Assembly: GCA_964573995.1 (NCBI GenBank)
Contig: CAZNLH010000027.1
Location: forward strand, 1 to 34,580
Length of the DNA stretch: 34,580 bases
Origin: CAZNLH01 sp964573995
GTDB lineage: Bacteria; Gemmatimonadota; CAZMKB01; CAZNLH01
Direction of reading: 5' to 3'
Positions within the stretch are counted from its first letter, which is position 1, and each line of letters opens with the position of its first letter. The translations under genes were made by a program, and so were the position numbers. Positions 1-6,548 of the stretch are shown piece after piece. The notes under the pieces were generated by a model. The model ran no database searches. It was not told where the DNA came from and was given only the letters and a program-made list of their open reading frames with translations.

Positions 1-125
1 AAAAGGATGATCTTGTCCGGCGCGGCCGCGGCGAGAATCCGGCGGACGATCTCTTTTACCAAGGATTCGTCAATTCCCATGGCCGTCTCGTCGCAACCCT
101 CTAACAAATCAGGGGAAACGGTCAT
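1..125 (-). CDS. MNT-type nucleotidyltransferase, N-terminal fragment
   Basis: The first 41 codons of a minus-strand gene that runs off the left edge. The peptide ends in VRRILAAAAPDKIILF, which is how the minimal nucleotidyltransferase (MNT) fold usually begins just before its GSRARG active-site loop; the loop itself lies outside the window. The ATG at 125 has a strong ribosome binding site (GGGAGG, about 6 nt upstream). An internal ATG at 80 would give a shorter protein starting MGIDESL, the more usual length for this family, but has no clear ribosome site. MNT proteins are often encoded with HEPN proteins as toxin-antitoxin pairs; no HEPN gene is visible here because the neighbouring DNA is cut off. 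The gene follows the split tRNA-Asn in the same direction. Confidence 0.6.
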   Translation of the reverse strand, partial: MTVSPDLLEGCDETAMGIDESLVKEIVRRILAAAAPDKIIL

Positions 126-193
126 TTCTCTCCTCCCGTTTCCCCTGACTCTATCATTAACCAACGAGCCTCGGGAGGTTCGTGGTTTTAATC

Positions 194-550
194 TGGCTCC
201 GGCGGCAGGACTCGAACCTGCGACAGGGTGGTTACAAGGCCCCCCTGATTTCCCAGGGGCTTGGACTATCTCATCACCCTCTGACTTTTTCTCAATCCCC
301 TGGAGATCGTCAGTCCGGGTGTCGGGCGCTTCAGAGGCTTATCGATTGGGGTTCTCATCCTCTAGTCTCTGCACGTTCCCGCTTACCTGCTACCCCTTCA
401 GCGGGCTTCGCTCAGGATTACCATGCCGGATCTGATCCTGTCCGGTTTAGGCTTCCCTGAATTCACCCGATTTTTCAACTGGAGTCTCCTCCAGAAGCTG
501 CATTCGGGTTGGAATACAGCCACCTGCTCTGCCAACTGAGCTACGCCGGA
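194..550 (-). tRNA. tRNA-Asn(GUU), split by a group I intron
   Basis: The 5' exon is 550-516 (35 nt) and the 3' exon 234-194 (41 nt, including an encoded CCA at 196-194). Joined, they give a 76-nt tRNA. The acceptor stem is TCCGGCG/CGCCGGA with discriminator G, the D arm is GCTC/GAGC, the anticodon stem is GGTGG/CCACC and the T arm is GCAGG/CCTGC. The anticodon loop is CUGUUAA, so the anticodon is GUU (Asn). UCC at the 5' end, G as discriminator and a short variable loop also fit bacterial tRNA-Asn. The intron lies between anticodon bases 35 and 36. Joining without an intron-terminal G would give a Tyr(GUA) reading, but that breaks the group I boundary rule and lacks the long variable arm expected of bacterial tRNA-Tyr. 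Confidence 0.9.
235..515 (-). ncRNA. Group I intron in tRNA-Asn anticodon loop
   Basis: A 281-nt self-splicing-type intron with no open reading frame. In order on the minus strand: the 5' exon ends GGCUGU and pairs with an internal guide GCAGCU (501-496), giving the expected U-G wobble at the splice site, and the helix extends through AUU/AAU. The core elements match group I consensus: P (463-450, AATTCAGGGAAGCC), Q (419-404, AATCCTGAGCGAAGCC), R (374-362, GTGCAGAGACTAG) and S (275-263, GATGAGATAGTCC). P and Q can form P4 (TCAGG/CCTGA); R and S can form P7 (GACT/AGTC). A CCCCTG/CAGGGG hairpin near the 3' end is a likely P9. The last intron base is G (235), as required. No homing endonuclease is encoded. 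Confidence 0.9.
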
Positions 551-580
551 GCGTACGAATCGGCTTGCTTTCAGGCGTAA

Positions 581-609
581 ATAGTAACACCAGGCTCTCG
601 CGATGTCAA
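581..609 (-). promoter_or_regulatory. Promoter of tRNA-Asn
   Basis: TTGACA (609-604), a 17-nt spacer and TACTAT (586-581) face the tRNA, placing the transcription start about 25 nt upstream of the mature 5' end. Confidence 0.65.
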
Positions 610-624
610 GCCGGCATACCAAGA

Positions 625-654
625 GGGGCAGGGCCCATCACGGGCACCTGCCCC
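625..654 (-). terminator. Long hairpin after hsp20
   Basis: On the minus strand GGGGCAGG, a bulged T, then GCCC, loop GTGAT, GGGC and CCTGCCCC form a 12-bp hairpin 25 nt after the hsp20 stop codon. There is only a weak U-rich tail (TCTTGG), so it may act as a terminator or simply protect the mRNA 3' end. It sits just upstream of the tRNA-Asn promoter. Confidence 0.5.
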
Positions 655-679
655 CAATTCTCCGGCCTGGACGATCCCT

Positions 680-1141
680 TTAACTGATCGTAATCTTGCG
701 GCTCTTGGACTCTTCCTTCTTGGGAAGGGAGATCCTCAGGACGCCGTCCTTGAAGGTCGCCTTGGTCTTGTCGGCTTCCACCGTTGCCGGGAGGGTGAAA
801 CAACGCTCGAACTTGCCGAAGAACCTTTCGTTCCGGAAGTAGTCGCTATCCTTGTCACCTTCCCGACGCTCTTCCTTCTTCTCGCCCTTCAGGGCAAGGA
901 CATTGTTCTCCACCGAGAGTTCGACATCGCTCTTCTTCATCCCGGGCAACTCGGCGTTGATAACGATCTCGTCTTCCTTCTCCTCGAAATCCACTACCGG
1001 GCTCCAATGCCGCTCAAGGCCCCTCATCAGCGGAAGATTGAGCCACCTGTCATTGAAGAAACCATCGTCGAAGAAGGGATCGAGGTCCCTGGAAAAGGAT
1101 GAGACGATGTCTCTCACGGGGTTCCACCTTACGAGTTTCAT
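680..1141 (-). CDS. Hsp20-family small heat shock protein
   Basis: A 153-residue ATP-independent chaperone that holds unfolding proteins in a soluble state, presumably as an oligomer in the cytoplasm. The N-terminal segment (about 1-45) is Phe/Trp/Arg-rich and opens MKLVRWNPVRD, as in many bacterial Hsp20s. The alpha-crystallin domain spans about 47-140: it begins with SPVVDFEEKEDEIVI, contains AELPGMKKSDVEL and ends with the hallmark GVLRISLPK. The last residues, KITIS, supply the C-terminal I-x-I motif used for oligomer contacts. The ATG at 1141 was chosen because AGGAGG lies 8 nt upstream; an in-frame GTG further up overlaps that site. The gene stands alone, and its upstream region has unusual repeats and a possible pairing partner for the ribosome site. 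Confidence 0.93.
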   Translation of the reverse strand: MKLVRWNPVRDIVSSFSRDLDPFFDDGFFNDRWLNLPLMRGLERHWSPVVDFEEKEDEIVINAELPGMKKSDVELSVENNVLALKGEKKEERREGDKDSDYFRNERFFGKFERCFTLPATVEADKTKATFKDGVLRISLPKKEESKSRKITIS

Positions 1142-1145
1142 TGTA

Positions 1146-1258
1146 CCCACCTCCTATTGGTTTTGGTTTGAAAACTTCCCACGGGCCGTTTCCCGTGTCT
1201 CGAGTCCATCATTACAACCTCGACCGAACATAGTAGCAAGTGGTGTGCCAAAGGTGGG
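1146..1258 (-). promoter_or_regulatory. Possible SD-sequestering leader of hsp20
   Basis: CCCACCTTT (1258-1250) can pair over nine positions (seven Watson-Crick, two G-U) with GGAGGTGGG (1154-1146), which contains the hsp20 ribosome binding site. A CACGGG/CCCGTG hairpin with a six-base loop (about 1198-1180) would lie between the two arms. The arrangement resembles RNA thermometers known from other small heat shock genes, but the pairing is inferred by eye and the transcription start is not known. Confidence 0.35.
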
Positions 1259-1330
1259 AGACAAGTTTCAACTCGTTACGATCAAAGAAGATACAAGGAA
1301 TGCAGGGAATGTGGAGTGAGACCTGACCAA

Positions 1331-1410
1331 TGCCATAATGACAATATATGTCAATAAGGCATATCCAAGGGGAATGTAAATGCCATAACGGCGCAGTATG
1401 CCATTATGGC
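1331..1410. repeat. Three TGCCATWAYG repeats upstream of hsp20
   Basis: TGCCATAATG (1331-1340), TGCCATAACG (1381-1390) and TGCCATTATG (1399-1408) recur within 80 bp. The first is half of an imperfect palindrome, TGCCATAATGACA-ATATA-TGTCAATAAGGCA (1331-1361); the last two form an inverted pair, GCCATAA (1382-1388) and TTATGGC (1404-1410). The stretch lies between the uvrA stop and hsp20 and is markedly more AT-rich than its surroundings. A multi-site operator for hsp20 is the simplest reading. No convincing sigma-70 promoter was found here, so a heat-shock or alternative sigma factor is possible. Confidence 0.5.
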
Positions 1411-1438
1411 TTATCCTTCTGCCCCTCCTCGCCCCACC

Positions 1439-4222
1439 TCACTCGGGACGAAAGTACTCCCGGAGGTAACGGCCGGTGTAGGAGCCCTCCTCGCGCACAA
1501 TGTCCTCCGGCGTGCCCTCGGATACAATCCTCCCCCCACCCTCGCCCCCTTCAGGCCCGAGGTCTATGATCCAGTCGGCACGGCTTACGACATCCAGGTT
1601 GTGTTCGATGATGATCACCGTGTTCCCCACGTCCACGAGCCTGTCGAGCACCGTTAGGAGTTGGTGGATATCGTGCGCGTGGAGCCCGGTCGTGGGCTCG
1701 TCCATCAGGTACACGGCCCCTCCTTCTCCCCTTCTTCCAGGGACCCTCGCCAGTTCCCTGGCTATCTTTATCCGCTGTGCCTCGCCGCCCGAGAGTGTCG
1801 TTGCGGGCTGCCCGAGCATTAGGTACCCCAGGCCGACCTCCTGGAGGTGCCACAGTGCCTGCCCAACCTCGGGCCTCTCTTCGAAGAAGAGGATCGCCTC
1901 GTCGACCGTCATCTCCAGCACATCCGCTATGTTCTTCCCCCTGTACTTGATCTCGAGGGTCTCCCTTCCGAACCTCCTGCCGCGGCACTCCTCGCACCTG
2001 ACGTAGAGGTCGGCCAGGAAGTGCATCTCGACGACGATGAACCCCTCTCCCTTGCATGCCTCGCAACGGCCGCCCCTCACGTTGAAGGAGAAGCGCCCCG
2101 GCCGGTATCCTCGCTTCCTCGCCTCGAAGGTGCCGGCGAAAACGGCCCGGATGGAGTCGAAGGCCTTAACGTAAGTGACCGGGTTCGACCTCGGCGTCCG
2201 CCCGATGGGAGACTGGTCGACCATCACTACCTTCCCCGGTGGGAGGTCCCACCTGATATCCTCGAGAGGCGCCTTCCCCAGCAACTTTCCATGGGCGAAC
2301 TTCTCAAGTGAGCCCTCGTAAAGGACGTCCCTGAGTAGTGTGCTCTTGCCCGAACCGGAGACACCGGTTATCGCCGTCATGGTCCCGGCCGGTATCCTCA
2401 CATCGATGTGCTTCAGGTTGTTTCCATGCGCCCCTTCGACCACGATCCACCCCTTTCCCTGCCTGCGCCTCTTTACGACGCCTGTACGACCGTCCCGCCG
2501 GTCACGAAGGTACCGGGCCGTCAGGGTGTCGGCATCCAGCAGGTCGCGGTACGCGCCGGTAAAGACTACCCGGCCGCCCCCTCGGCCAGCGCCGGGCCCG
2601 AGTTCGACGATGAAGTCGGCGTTCCGGATCATCTCCCCGTCGTGCTCCACGACGAGAACAGTGTTGCCCTGGTCCCTGAGTTGCTTCAGTATACGGATCA
2701 GGCGGCCGTTGTCACGGGGATGGAGCCCGATGGTGGGCTCATCGAGCACGTAGAGGGTGTCGACCAGGCGGCTGCCGAGGGAATTGGCGAGCGCTATCCG
2801 CTGGACCTCCCCGCCGGAGAGGGTCCGTGTCATGCGATCAAGGGTCACGTAGTCGAGGCCTACACCCATCAAGAAGCCCAGCCGACTCCTGAGTTCCCTC
2901 AATATCTCCCCGGCGATGCGCGCCCCGGACCGGTCCAGTTCGAGACCTTCGAAGAAATTCCAGGCCTCCGATATGTACATTGCGGCGATTTCGGCGATAT
3001 TCCTCCCCCCCACCCTGACGTTCAAGGCCTCTCCACGAAGCCTGCTCCCGCCGCATTCCCCGCAGTCGCGGAAGACCTGGTACCGCCTCAGGAAGAACCT
3101 GACGTGGCGCTTGTACTTTTTCTTCTCCAGGCGCTCGAGAAACGGTATGACTCCCTCGAATGCCTCTCCATCGCCGTGTAGGATCCTCCCGCGATGTTCT
3201 CCCGAAAGGTCGTTCCAGGGCACGTCCACCGGGATCCCTGCCCGCCGGGCGTAATCCATGAGTTCTTCACGAAGCCACCCGTAAGTCGGCTTGGATAATG
3301 GATCCACGGCACCCTCTTCGAGGGTACTCATGGGATTTGGCACGATCCTGCCGGCGTCGTATTCCAGCCTGTTCCCGAACCCGCGGCAGCCGGGGCAGGC
3401 GCCGTACGGGCTGTTGAAGGAGAAGAGGTTCGGGGTCGGTGCCGGGAATTCCCTGCCACACTTCGAACAACGGAAACCCTCGGTAAACTTGAGGCGCCTG
3501 TCGCCACCCTCTATCATCACCTCCCCCTCTCCTTCCCCCTCCCGAAAAGCGGTCTGGATCGAGTCGGCCAGCCGGCTCCTGCTTCGCTGGTTCACAGTGA
3601 TTCGATCGACCACAACCTTGAGTTCCGTCCCAGAAGCCAGGTCGACATCCGGCCTCTCATCGATCCTCATCACCTTCCCCCCCACCATGACCCGCATGAA
3701 CCCGAGGGCCAGCAACCCATCCCAGAGTGGCCGACCCCTCGCCAGTTCTGAGACACCCAGGGGGAACATTACAAAGACACGCGCCCCCTTGCAGAGATTC
3801 ATCACCTCGGTAGTAGCCCCCTGGACGGTATCAGACTTCACCTCGACCCCGCAGTCGGGACAGATCGTCACGCCGACCCTCGCGAACAGGAGCCGCATGT
3901 AATCATACACCTCCGTGGCCGTCCCGACGGTCGACCTCGACGTCTTCGTTGCGTTCTTCTGCTCGATGGCTACCGACGGACTGACCCCCTCTAACTTGTC
4001 GTAGTCCGGCTTCTCCATCCGTTCGAGGAACTGCTTGGCGTATGTGGATAGCGATTCGACGTACCTGCGCTGTCCCTCGGCGTAGAGGGTATCGAAGGCG
4101 AGGGATGACTTTCCGGACCCGCTCACCCCCGTGATTACACTGAGTGAACGCCGGGGGATATCGAGATCTATTCCCCTGAGGTTGTGCTGTCTCGCACCCC
4201 TGATGATGATCTTGTCCAGCAT
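1439..4222 (-). CDS. uvrA: UvrA, excinuclease ABC subunit A
   Basis: The damage-recognition ATPase of nucleotide excision repair; as a dimer it loads UvrB at bulky lesions. At 927 residues it has the usual length. Both ABC modules are complete: Walker A GVSGSGKSS (about 32-40) and a second GVSGSGKSTL, signature motifs LSGGEVQRIAL and LSGGEAQRIKI, and Walker B segments ending DEPTIGLHPRD and DEPTTGLHAHD. The zinc sites are CSKC/CPGC in the first half and CEAC/CEEC in the second. The start MLDKIIIRGARQHNLRG (4222) matches the family N-terminus although its ribosome site is weak; an in-frame ATG at 4285 would add 21 unconserved residues. A good promoter lies just upstream and overlaps any longer reading. 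No uvrB or uvrC is in the window. Confidence 0.97.
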   Translation of the reverse strand: MLDKIIIRGARQHNLRGIDLDIPRRSLSVITGVSGSGKSSLAFDTLYAEGQRRYVESLSTYAKQFLERMEKPDYDKLEGVSPSVAIEQKNATKTSRSTVGTATEVYDYMRLLFARVGVTICPDCGVEVKSDTVQGATTEVMNLCKGARVFVMFPLGVSELARGRPLWDGLLALGFMRVMVGGKVMRIDERPDVDLASGTELKVVVDRITVNQRSRSRLADSIQTAFREGEGEGEVMIEGGDRRLKFTEGFRCSKCGREFPAPTPNLFSFNSPYGACPGCRGFGNRLEYDAGRIVPNPMSTLEEGAVDPLSKPTYGWLREELMDYARRAGIPVDVPWNDLSGEHRGRILHGDGEAFEGVIPFLERLEKKKYKRHVRFFLRRYQVFRDCGECGGSRLRGEALNVRVGGRNIAEIAAMYISEAWNFFEGLELDRSGARIAGEILRELRSRLGFLMGVGLDYVTLDRMTRTLSGGEVQRIALANSLGSRLVDTLYVLDEPTIGLHPRDNGRLIRILKQLRDQGNTVLVVEHDGEMIRNADFIVELGPGAGRGGGRVVFTGAYRDLLDADTLTARYLRDRRDGRTGVVKRRRQGKGWIVVEGAHGNNLKHIDVRIPAGTMTAITGVSGSGKSTLLRDVLYEGSLEKFAHGKLLGKAPLEDIRWDLPPGKVVMVDQSPIGRTPRSNPVTYVKAFDSIRAVFAGTFEARKRGYRPGRFSFNVRGGRCEACKGEGFIVVEMHFLADLYVRCEECRGRRFGRETLEIKYRGKNIADVLEMTVDEAILFFEERPEVGQALWHLQEVGLGYLMLGQPATTLSGGEAQRIKIARELARVPGRRGEGGAVYLMDEPTTGLHAHDIHQLLTVLDRLVDVGNTVIIIEHNLDVVSRADWIIDLGPEGGEGGGRIVSEGTPEDIVREEGSYTGRYLREYFRPE

Positions 4223-4304
4223 GAGCCTGAAACGGTCGCCCGCACCTATGATAACGTATGACCTTGATTGATAGACAGGTGGCATGTAAAGGGCATCTTC
4301 GCAT

Positions 4305-4333
4305 ATCCTAACGACTTCCCCCGGCAGTGTCAA
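4305..4333 (-). promoter_or_regulatory. Promoter of uvrA
   Basis: TTGACA (4333-4328), a 17-nt spacer and TAGGAT (4310-4305). The start of transcription would be near 4298, which rules out translation from codons at or above that point. I saw no obvious SOS box. Confidence 0.6.
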
Positions 4334-4369
4334 CCGGCCGGGACAACTGGATCTTCCTGAAGTTCCCCC

Positions 4370-4399
4370 TTGACAGGGCGCGAGACATATAATTATATT
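4370..4399 (+). promoter_or_regulatory. arsR-family promoter with overlapping palindrome
   Basis: TTGACA (4370-4375), an 18-nt spacer and TATATT (4394-4399). A perfect 12-bp palindrome, ATATAATTATAT (4387-4398), overlaps the -10 box, and more AT-rich dyad sequence follows to about 4416. ArsR-family repressors bind AT-rich inverted repeats over their own promoters, so self-repression is likely. Confidence 0.6.
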
Positions 4400-4501
4400 A
4401 TCATATTGTTATATCTTAATATTTCTCTGTTCAAGGAAAGGCGTCGAGAGGTATCGTATCCCGTTCACGATACGTCGGCGGGCCGCGAGGAAAGGAATAC
4501 G

Positions 4502-4879
4502 ATGTGCCGTAATCCTGCGACGGGTATGCAGGACTTCAGCCCGATGGTCGGGATCTTCAAGGCGATCTCGGACGGGACTCGCCAGAAGATCCTGATCTTG
4601 CTCGAGCAAAGGGACATGTGCGTCGGCGATCTCGTCCGCGAGTTCGACCTTACACAACCTGCCATCTCGAGGCATCTCCAGGTGCTCAAGAACGCCGGCC
4701 TGATAGTGGACCGGCGGAAGGGCCAGAAGATCCTCTATTCACTGAACCCCCACAGGCTTCGGTCGTGCTGCGGTGACTTCTTCGGACACTTCCGCTGTTG
4801 CTGCGGCATGGTCATCCCTCAATCGAGGAGAAAGGAGGTGAAAAATGGAAAAGGTCCTGAAGGAAGTCCGGGTCGTTGA
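4502..4879 (+). CDS. ArsR-family metal/metalloid-responsive repressor
   Basis: A 125-residue winged-helix repressor. The helix-turn-helix region is typical: MCVGDLVREFDLTQPAISRH, followed by LKNAGLIVDRRKGQKILYSL, the wing. A Cys sits at the position of the classic ELCVCDL metal site (here DMCVGDL, so only one of its two cysteines is present). The C-terminal tail is unusually Cys-rich (SCCGDFFGHFRCCCG), and another Cys is residue 2, so metal binding may use the tail rather than, or together with, the recognition-helix site. The start was chosen for the GAGGAAAGGA ribosome site just before ATG 4502. The last 35 nt overlap the next gene in another frame, which implies translational coupling. The inducer cannot be told from sequence. 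Confidence 0.88.
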   Translation: MCRNPATGMQDFSPMVGIFKAISDGTRQKILILLEQRDMCVGDLVREFDLTQPAISRHLQVLKNAGLIVDRRKGQKILYSLNPHRLRSCCGDFFGHFRCCCGMVIPQSRRKEVKNGKGPEGSPGR

Positions 4880-5036
4880 GACCGACGACGGCTTCCGGAT
4901 CGAGGTATCCGGGGAGAATGCAAGGGAGTGGTTCGACTCCTGCTGCTCCGGCGCCGGAGGTCACGGCATGCCGTTCGTCTTCACGTGCTGTGGCCATTCG
5001 CATGGAAGGAAAGGAGACAAGGAGGAAGAAGGGTAA
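4845..5036 (+). CDS. Small Cys/His-rich protein of unknown function
   Basis: A 63-residue protein read from an excellent ribosome site (AAAGGAGGTGA, 4 nt before ATG 4845) inside the end of the arsR-like gene. The first half (EVRVVETDDGFRIEVSGE) looks like a small beta-rich domain. The second half contains a CC pair, a His, and then TCCGHSHG before a charged tail, giving four cysteines and three histidines in about 25 residues. There is no signal peptide or membrane segment. Overlap with a metal-type ArsR regulator suggests a metal-binding, buffering or sensing role; that function is inferred only from residue content and context. I do not recognise a named family. It ends at a large inverted repeat. 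Confidence 0.75.
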   Translation: MEKVLKEVRVVETDDGFRIEVSGENAREWFDSCCSGAGGHGMPFVFTCCGHSHGRKGDKEEEG

Positions 5037-5111
5037 AGCGGGAGGGGTGTCGGTTGGGATACGGGACACTTCTCGGCGAAGGGTCTTCTCCCGTCGGCAC
5101 CCCGCTTACCC
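5031..5111. terminator. Imperfect inverted repeat between convergent genes
   Basis: The left arm (5031-5053, beginning GGGTAAAGCGGG) can pair with the right arm (5091-5111, ending CACCCCGCTTACCC) with small bulges, enclosing about 37 nt that hold a GAAG/CTTC hairpin. It spans the stop codon of the Cys-rich gene and lies 24 nt beyond the tyrS stop on the other strand. Its position suggests a bidirectional terminator, but there is no T tract on either side. Confidence 0.4.
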
Positions 5112-5134
5112 GCCTCTCTCGACGTGAGACCAGG

Positions 5135-6361
5135 CTAACCACCCGTGAACTCCACCCGGGCGAAGATTCGCTTGCCTACCTTGAGGACAACCGCCCGGTT
5201 CTCGGGGATGGCGAAGTTTTCATCCTCAACGCGCGCCCCGTCGATATATACCCCCCCCTGCCGTATCATCCTTCTTCCCTTACCGCTGCTCTTGAGAAGC
5301 CCCAGGTCGCGGAGGAGCCCGGGCAGCCACACGCTGTCCCCCTCGCATGCCACCTTGTATTCGGGCATGTCTTCCGGGGACTCCTTTTCAATGAAGATCC
5401 TGTCGAACTCCCTCTCGGCCTCCACAGCGGCGGGCCGGGAGTGGCACTTCGCGACTATCATGGAGGCCAACCTGCGCTTGAGGTCGCGCGGGTTGACGCC
5501 GCCCGAGGCCATCTCTTCCTCGAAGCCCTTTAACTCCTCTTCCGGGAGGCTGGTCAGGTGCCTGTAGTATGGGAGGATCAATCCATCGGGAATGGACATG
5601 ACCTTCCCGTATATCTCCCGGGGAGGCTCGGTGATCCCTATGTGGTTCCCGAGGCTCTTGCTCATCTTCCTGACCCCATCGGTCCCCACCAGGAGGGGCA
5701 ATAGCAAGATCGCCTGCGGGTCCTGGCCGAACTCCCGCTGGATGGTCCTGCCGAGCAGGAGGTTGAATTTCTGGTCCGTTCCACCGACCTCGACGTCGGC
5801 CTCCAGCGCCACCGAATCGTACGCCTGGGCGAGCGGGTAGAGAAACTCGTGGATCGATATCGGCCGGTTCTCCGCGTACCGCAGCGCGAAATCATCCCTC
5901 TCGAGCATTCGGGCGACGGTGTAGTGCGAGGCGATCCTGATCACCTCCTCGAATGTCAGCCGGCCGTGCCAGGTGCTGTTGAAGGCGAGGCGGGTCTTCT
6001 CCGGGTCCAGGATCTTGAACACCTGGTCCCGGTAGGTGGCGGCGTTGGACTCCACCTCTTCGATGCTGAGCCTCGGGCGGGTCACATCACGCCCGGACGG
6101 ATCGCCGATCATGGCGGTGAAATCGCCCACGAGAAAGATCACCTCGTGGCCCAATTCCTGGAACGTCCTGAGTTTTTCTATGGAGATCGTGTGGCCGAGA
6201 TGGATGTCGGGAGCGGTAGGGTCGAACCCCTGTTTTATCTTGAGCGGCGTCCCATCGCGCCTGGACCGCTCCAGTTTCCTCTCGAGGTCCTCCTCCGAGA
6301 TCACCTCCACAACTCCGGAGAGGATGGCCTCCATCTGTTCCCTGACCGGGGGAAAAGGCAT
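5135..6361 (-). CDS. tyrS: Tyrosyl-tRNA synthetase
   Basis: A class I synthetase that charges tRNA-Tyr in the cytoplasm. At 408 residues it has the usual bacterial length. The HIGH-type motif is HLGH (54-57) in GFDPTAPDIHLGH, the KMSKS loop is exact at 232-236, and VGGTDQKFNLLLGR supplies tyrosine/tRNA-site residues. An S4 RNA-binding domain closes the protein (about 340-405). The start MPFPPVREQ (6361) is preferred because GGAAGGA lies 9 nt upstream; an ATG at 6370 would sit directly on that ribosome site. The gene is monocistronic, divergent from the PBP gene and convergent with the arsR pair. The GFDPTAPDIHLGH wording marks the longer TyrRS subtype rather than the E. coli form. Confidence 0.96.
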   Translation of the reverse strand: MPFPPVREQMEAILSGVVEVISEEDLERKLERSRRDGTPLKIKQGFDPTAPDIHLGHTISIEKLRTFQELGHEVIFLVGDFTAMIGDPSGRDVTRPRLSIEEVESNAATYRDQVFKILDPEKTRLAFNSTWHGRLTFEEVIRIASHYTVARMLERDDFALRYAENRPISIHEFLYPLAQAYDSVALEADVEVGGTDQKFNLLLGRTIQREFGQDPQAILLLPLLVGTDGVRKMSKSLGNHIGITEPPREIYGKVMSIPDGLILPYYRHLTSLPEEELKGFEEEMASGGVNPRDLKRRLASMIVAKCHSRPAAVEAEREFDRIFIEKESPEDMPEYKVACEGDSVWLPGLLRDLGLLKSSGKGRRMIRQGGVYIDGARVEDENFAIPENRAVVLKVGKRIFARVEFTGG

Positions 6362-6471
6362 CGCGTTCATTCCTTCCTGCCAATTGCCTGGCCCGCAACG
6401 GGTAGGTAATTTAATACCGCACCCCCCAGGAGGCAACTTTATCGGCAAAAATCCATATAATATTCGTTCCC

Positions 6472-6500
6472 TTGACGGTATAGACGGCGGCGATTAAGAT
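6472..6500 (+). promoter_or_regulatory. Promoter of the class A PBP gene
   Basis: TTGACG (6472-6477), a 17-nt spacer and TAAGAT (6495-6500). The inferred start of transcription (about 6507) lies after an in-frame-independent ATG at 6502 and before the chosen start at 6549. Confidence 0.5.
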
Positions 6501-6548
6501 TGATGGTCGAGACGCTGCCTTCTTTTCCACATTCACCGGTTGATTCCC

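Noticed and set aside
194..550. tRNA-Tyr(GUA) reading of the split tRNA
   Set aside because: It needs an intron end one base off the required terminal G and lacks the long variable arm of bacterial tRNA-Tyr.
398..622. Minus-strand open frame reading VAQLAEQVAVFQPE
   Set aside because: It is the translation of the tRNA-Asn 5' exon and intron; there is no ribosome site.
1349..1380. Sigma-70 promoter for hsp20 using TTGACA at 1354-1349 or TTTACA at 1380-1375
   Set aside because: At 17-nt spacing the -10 positions read ATTGGT or TTATTG, too far from TATAAT to support.
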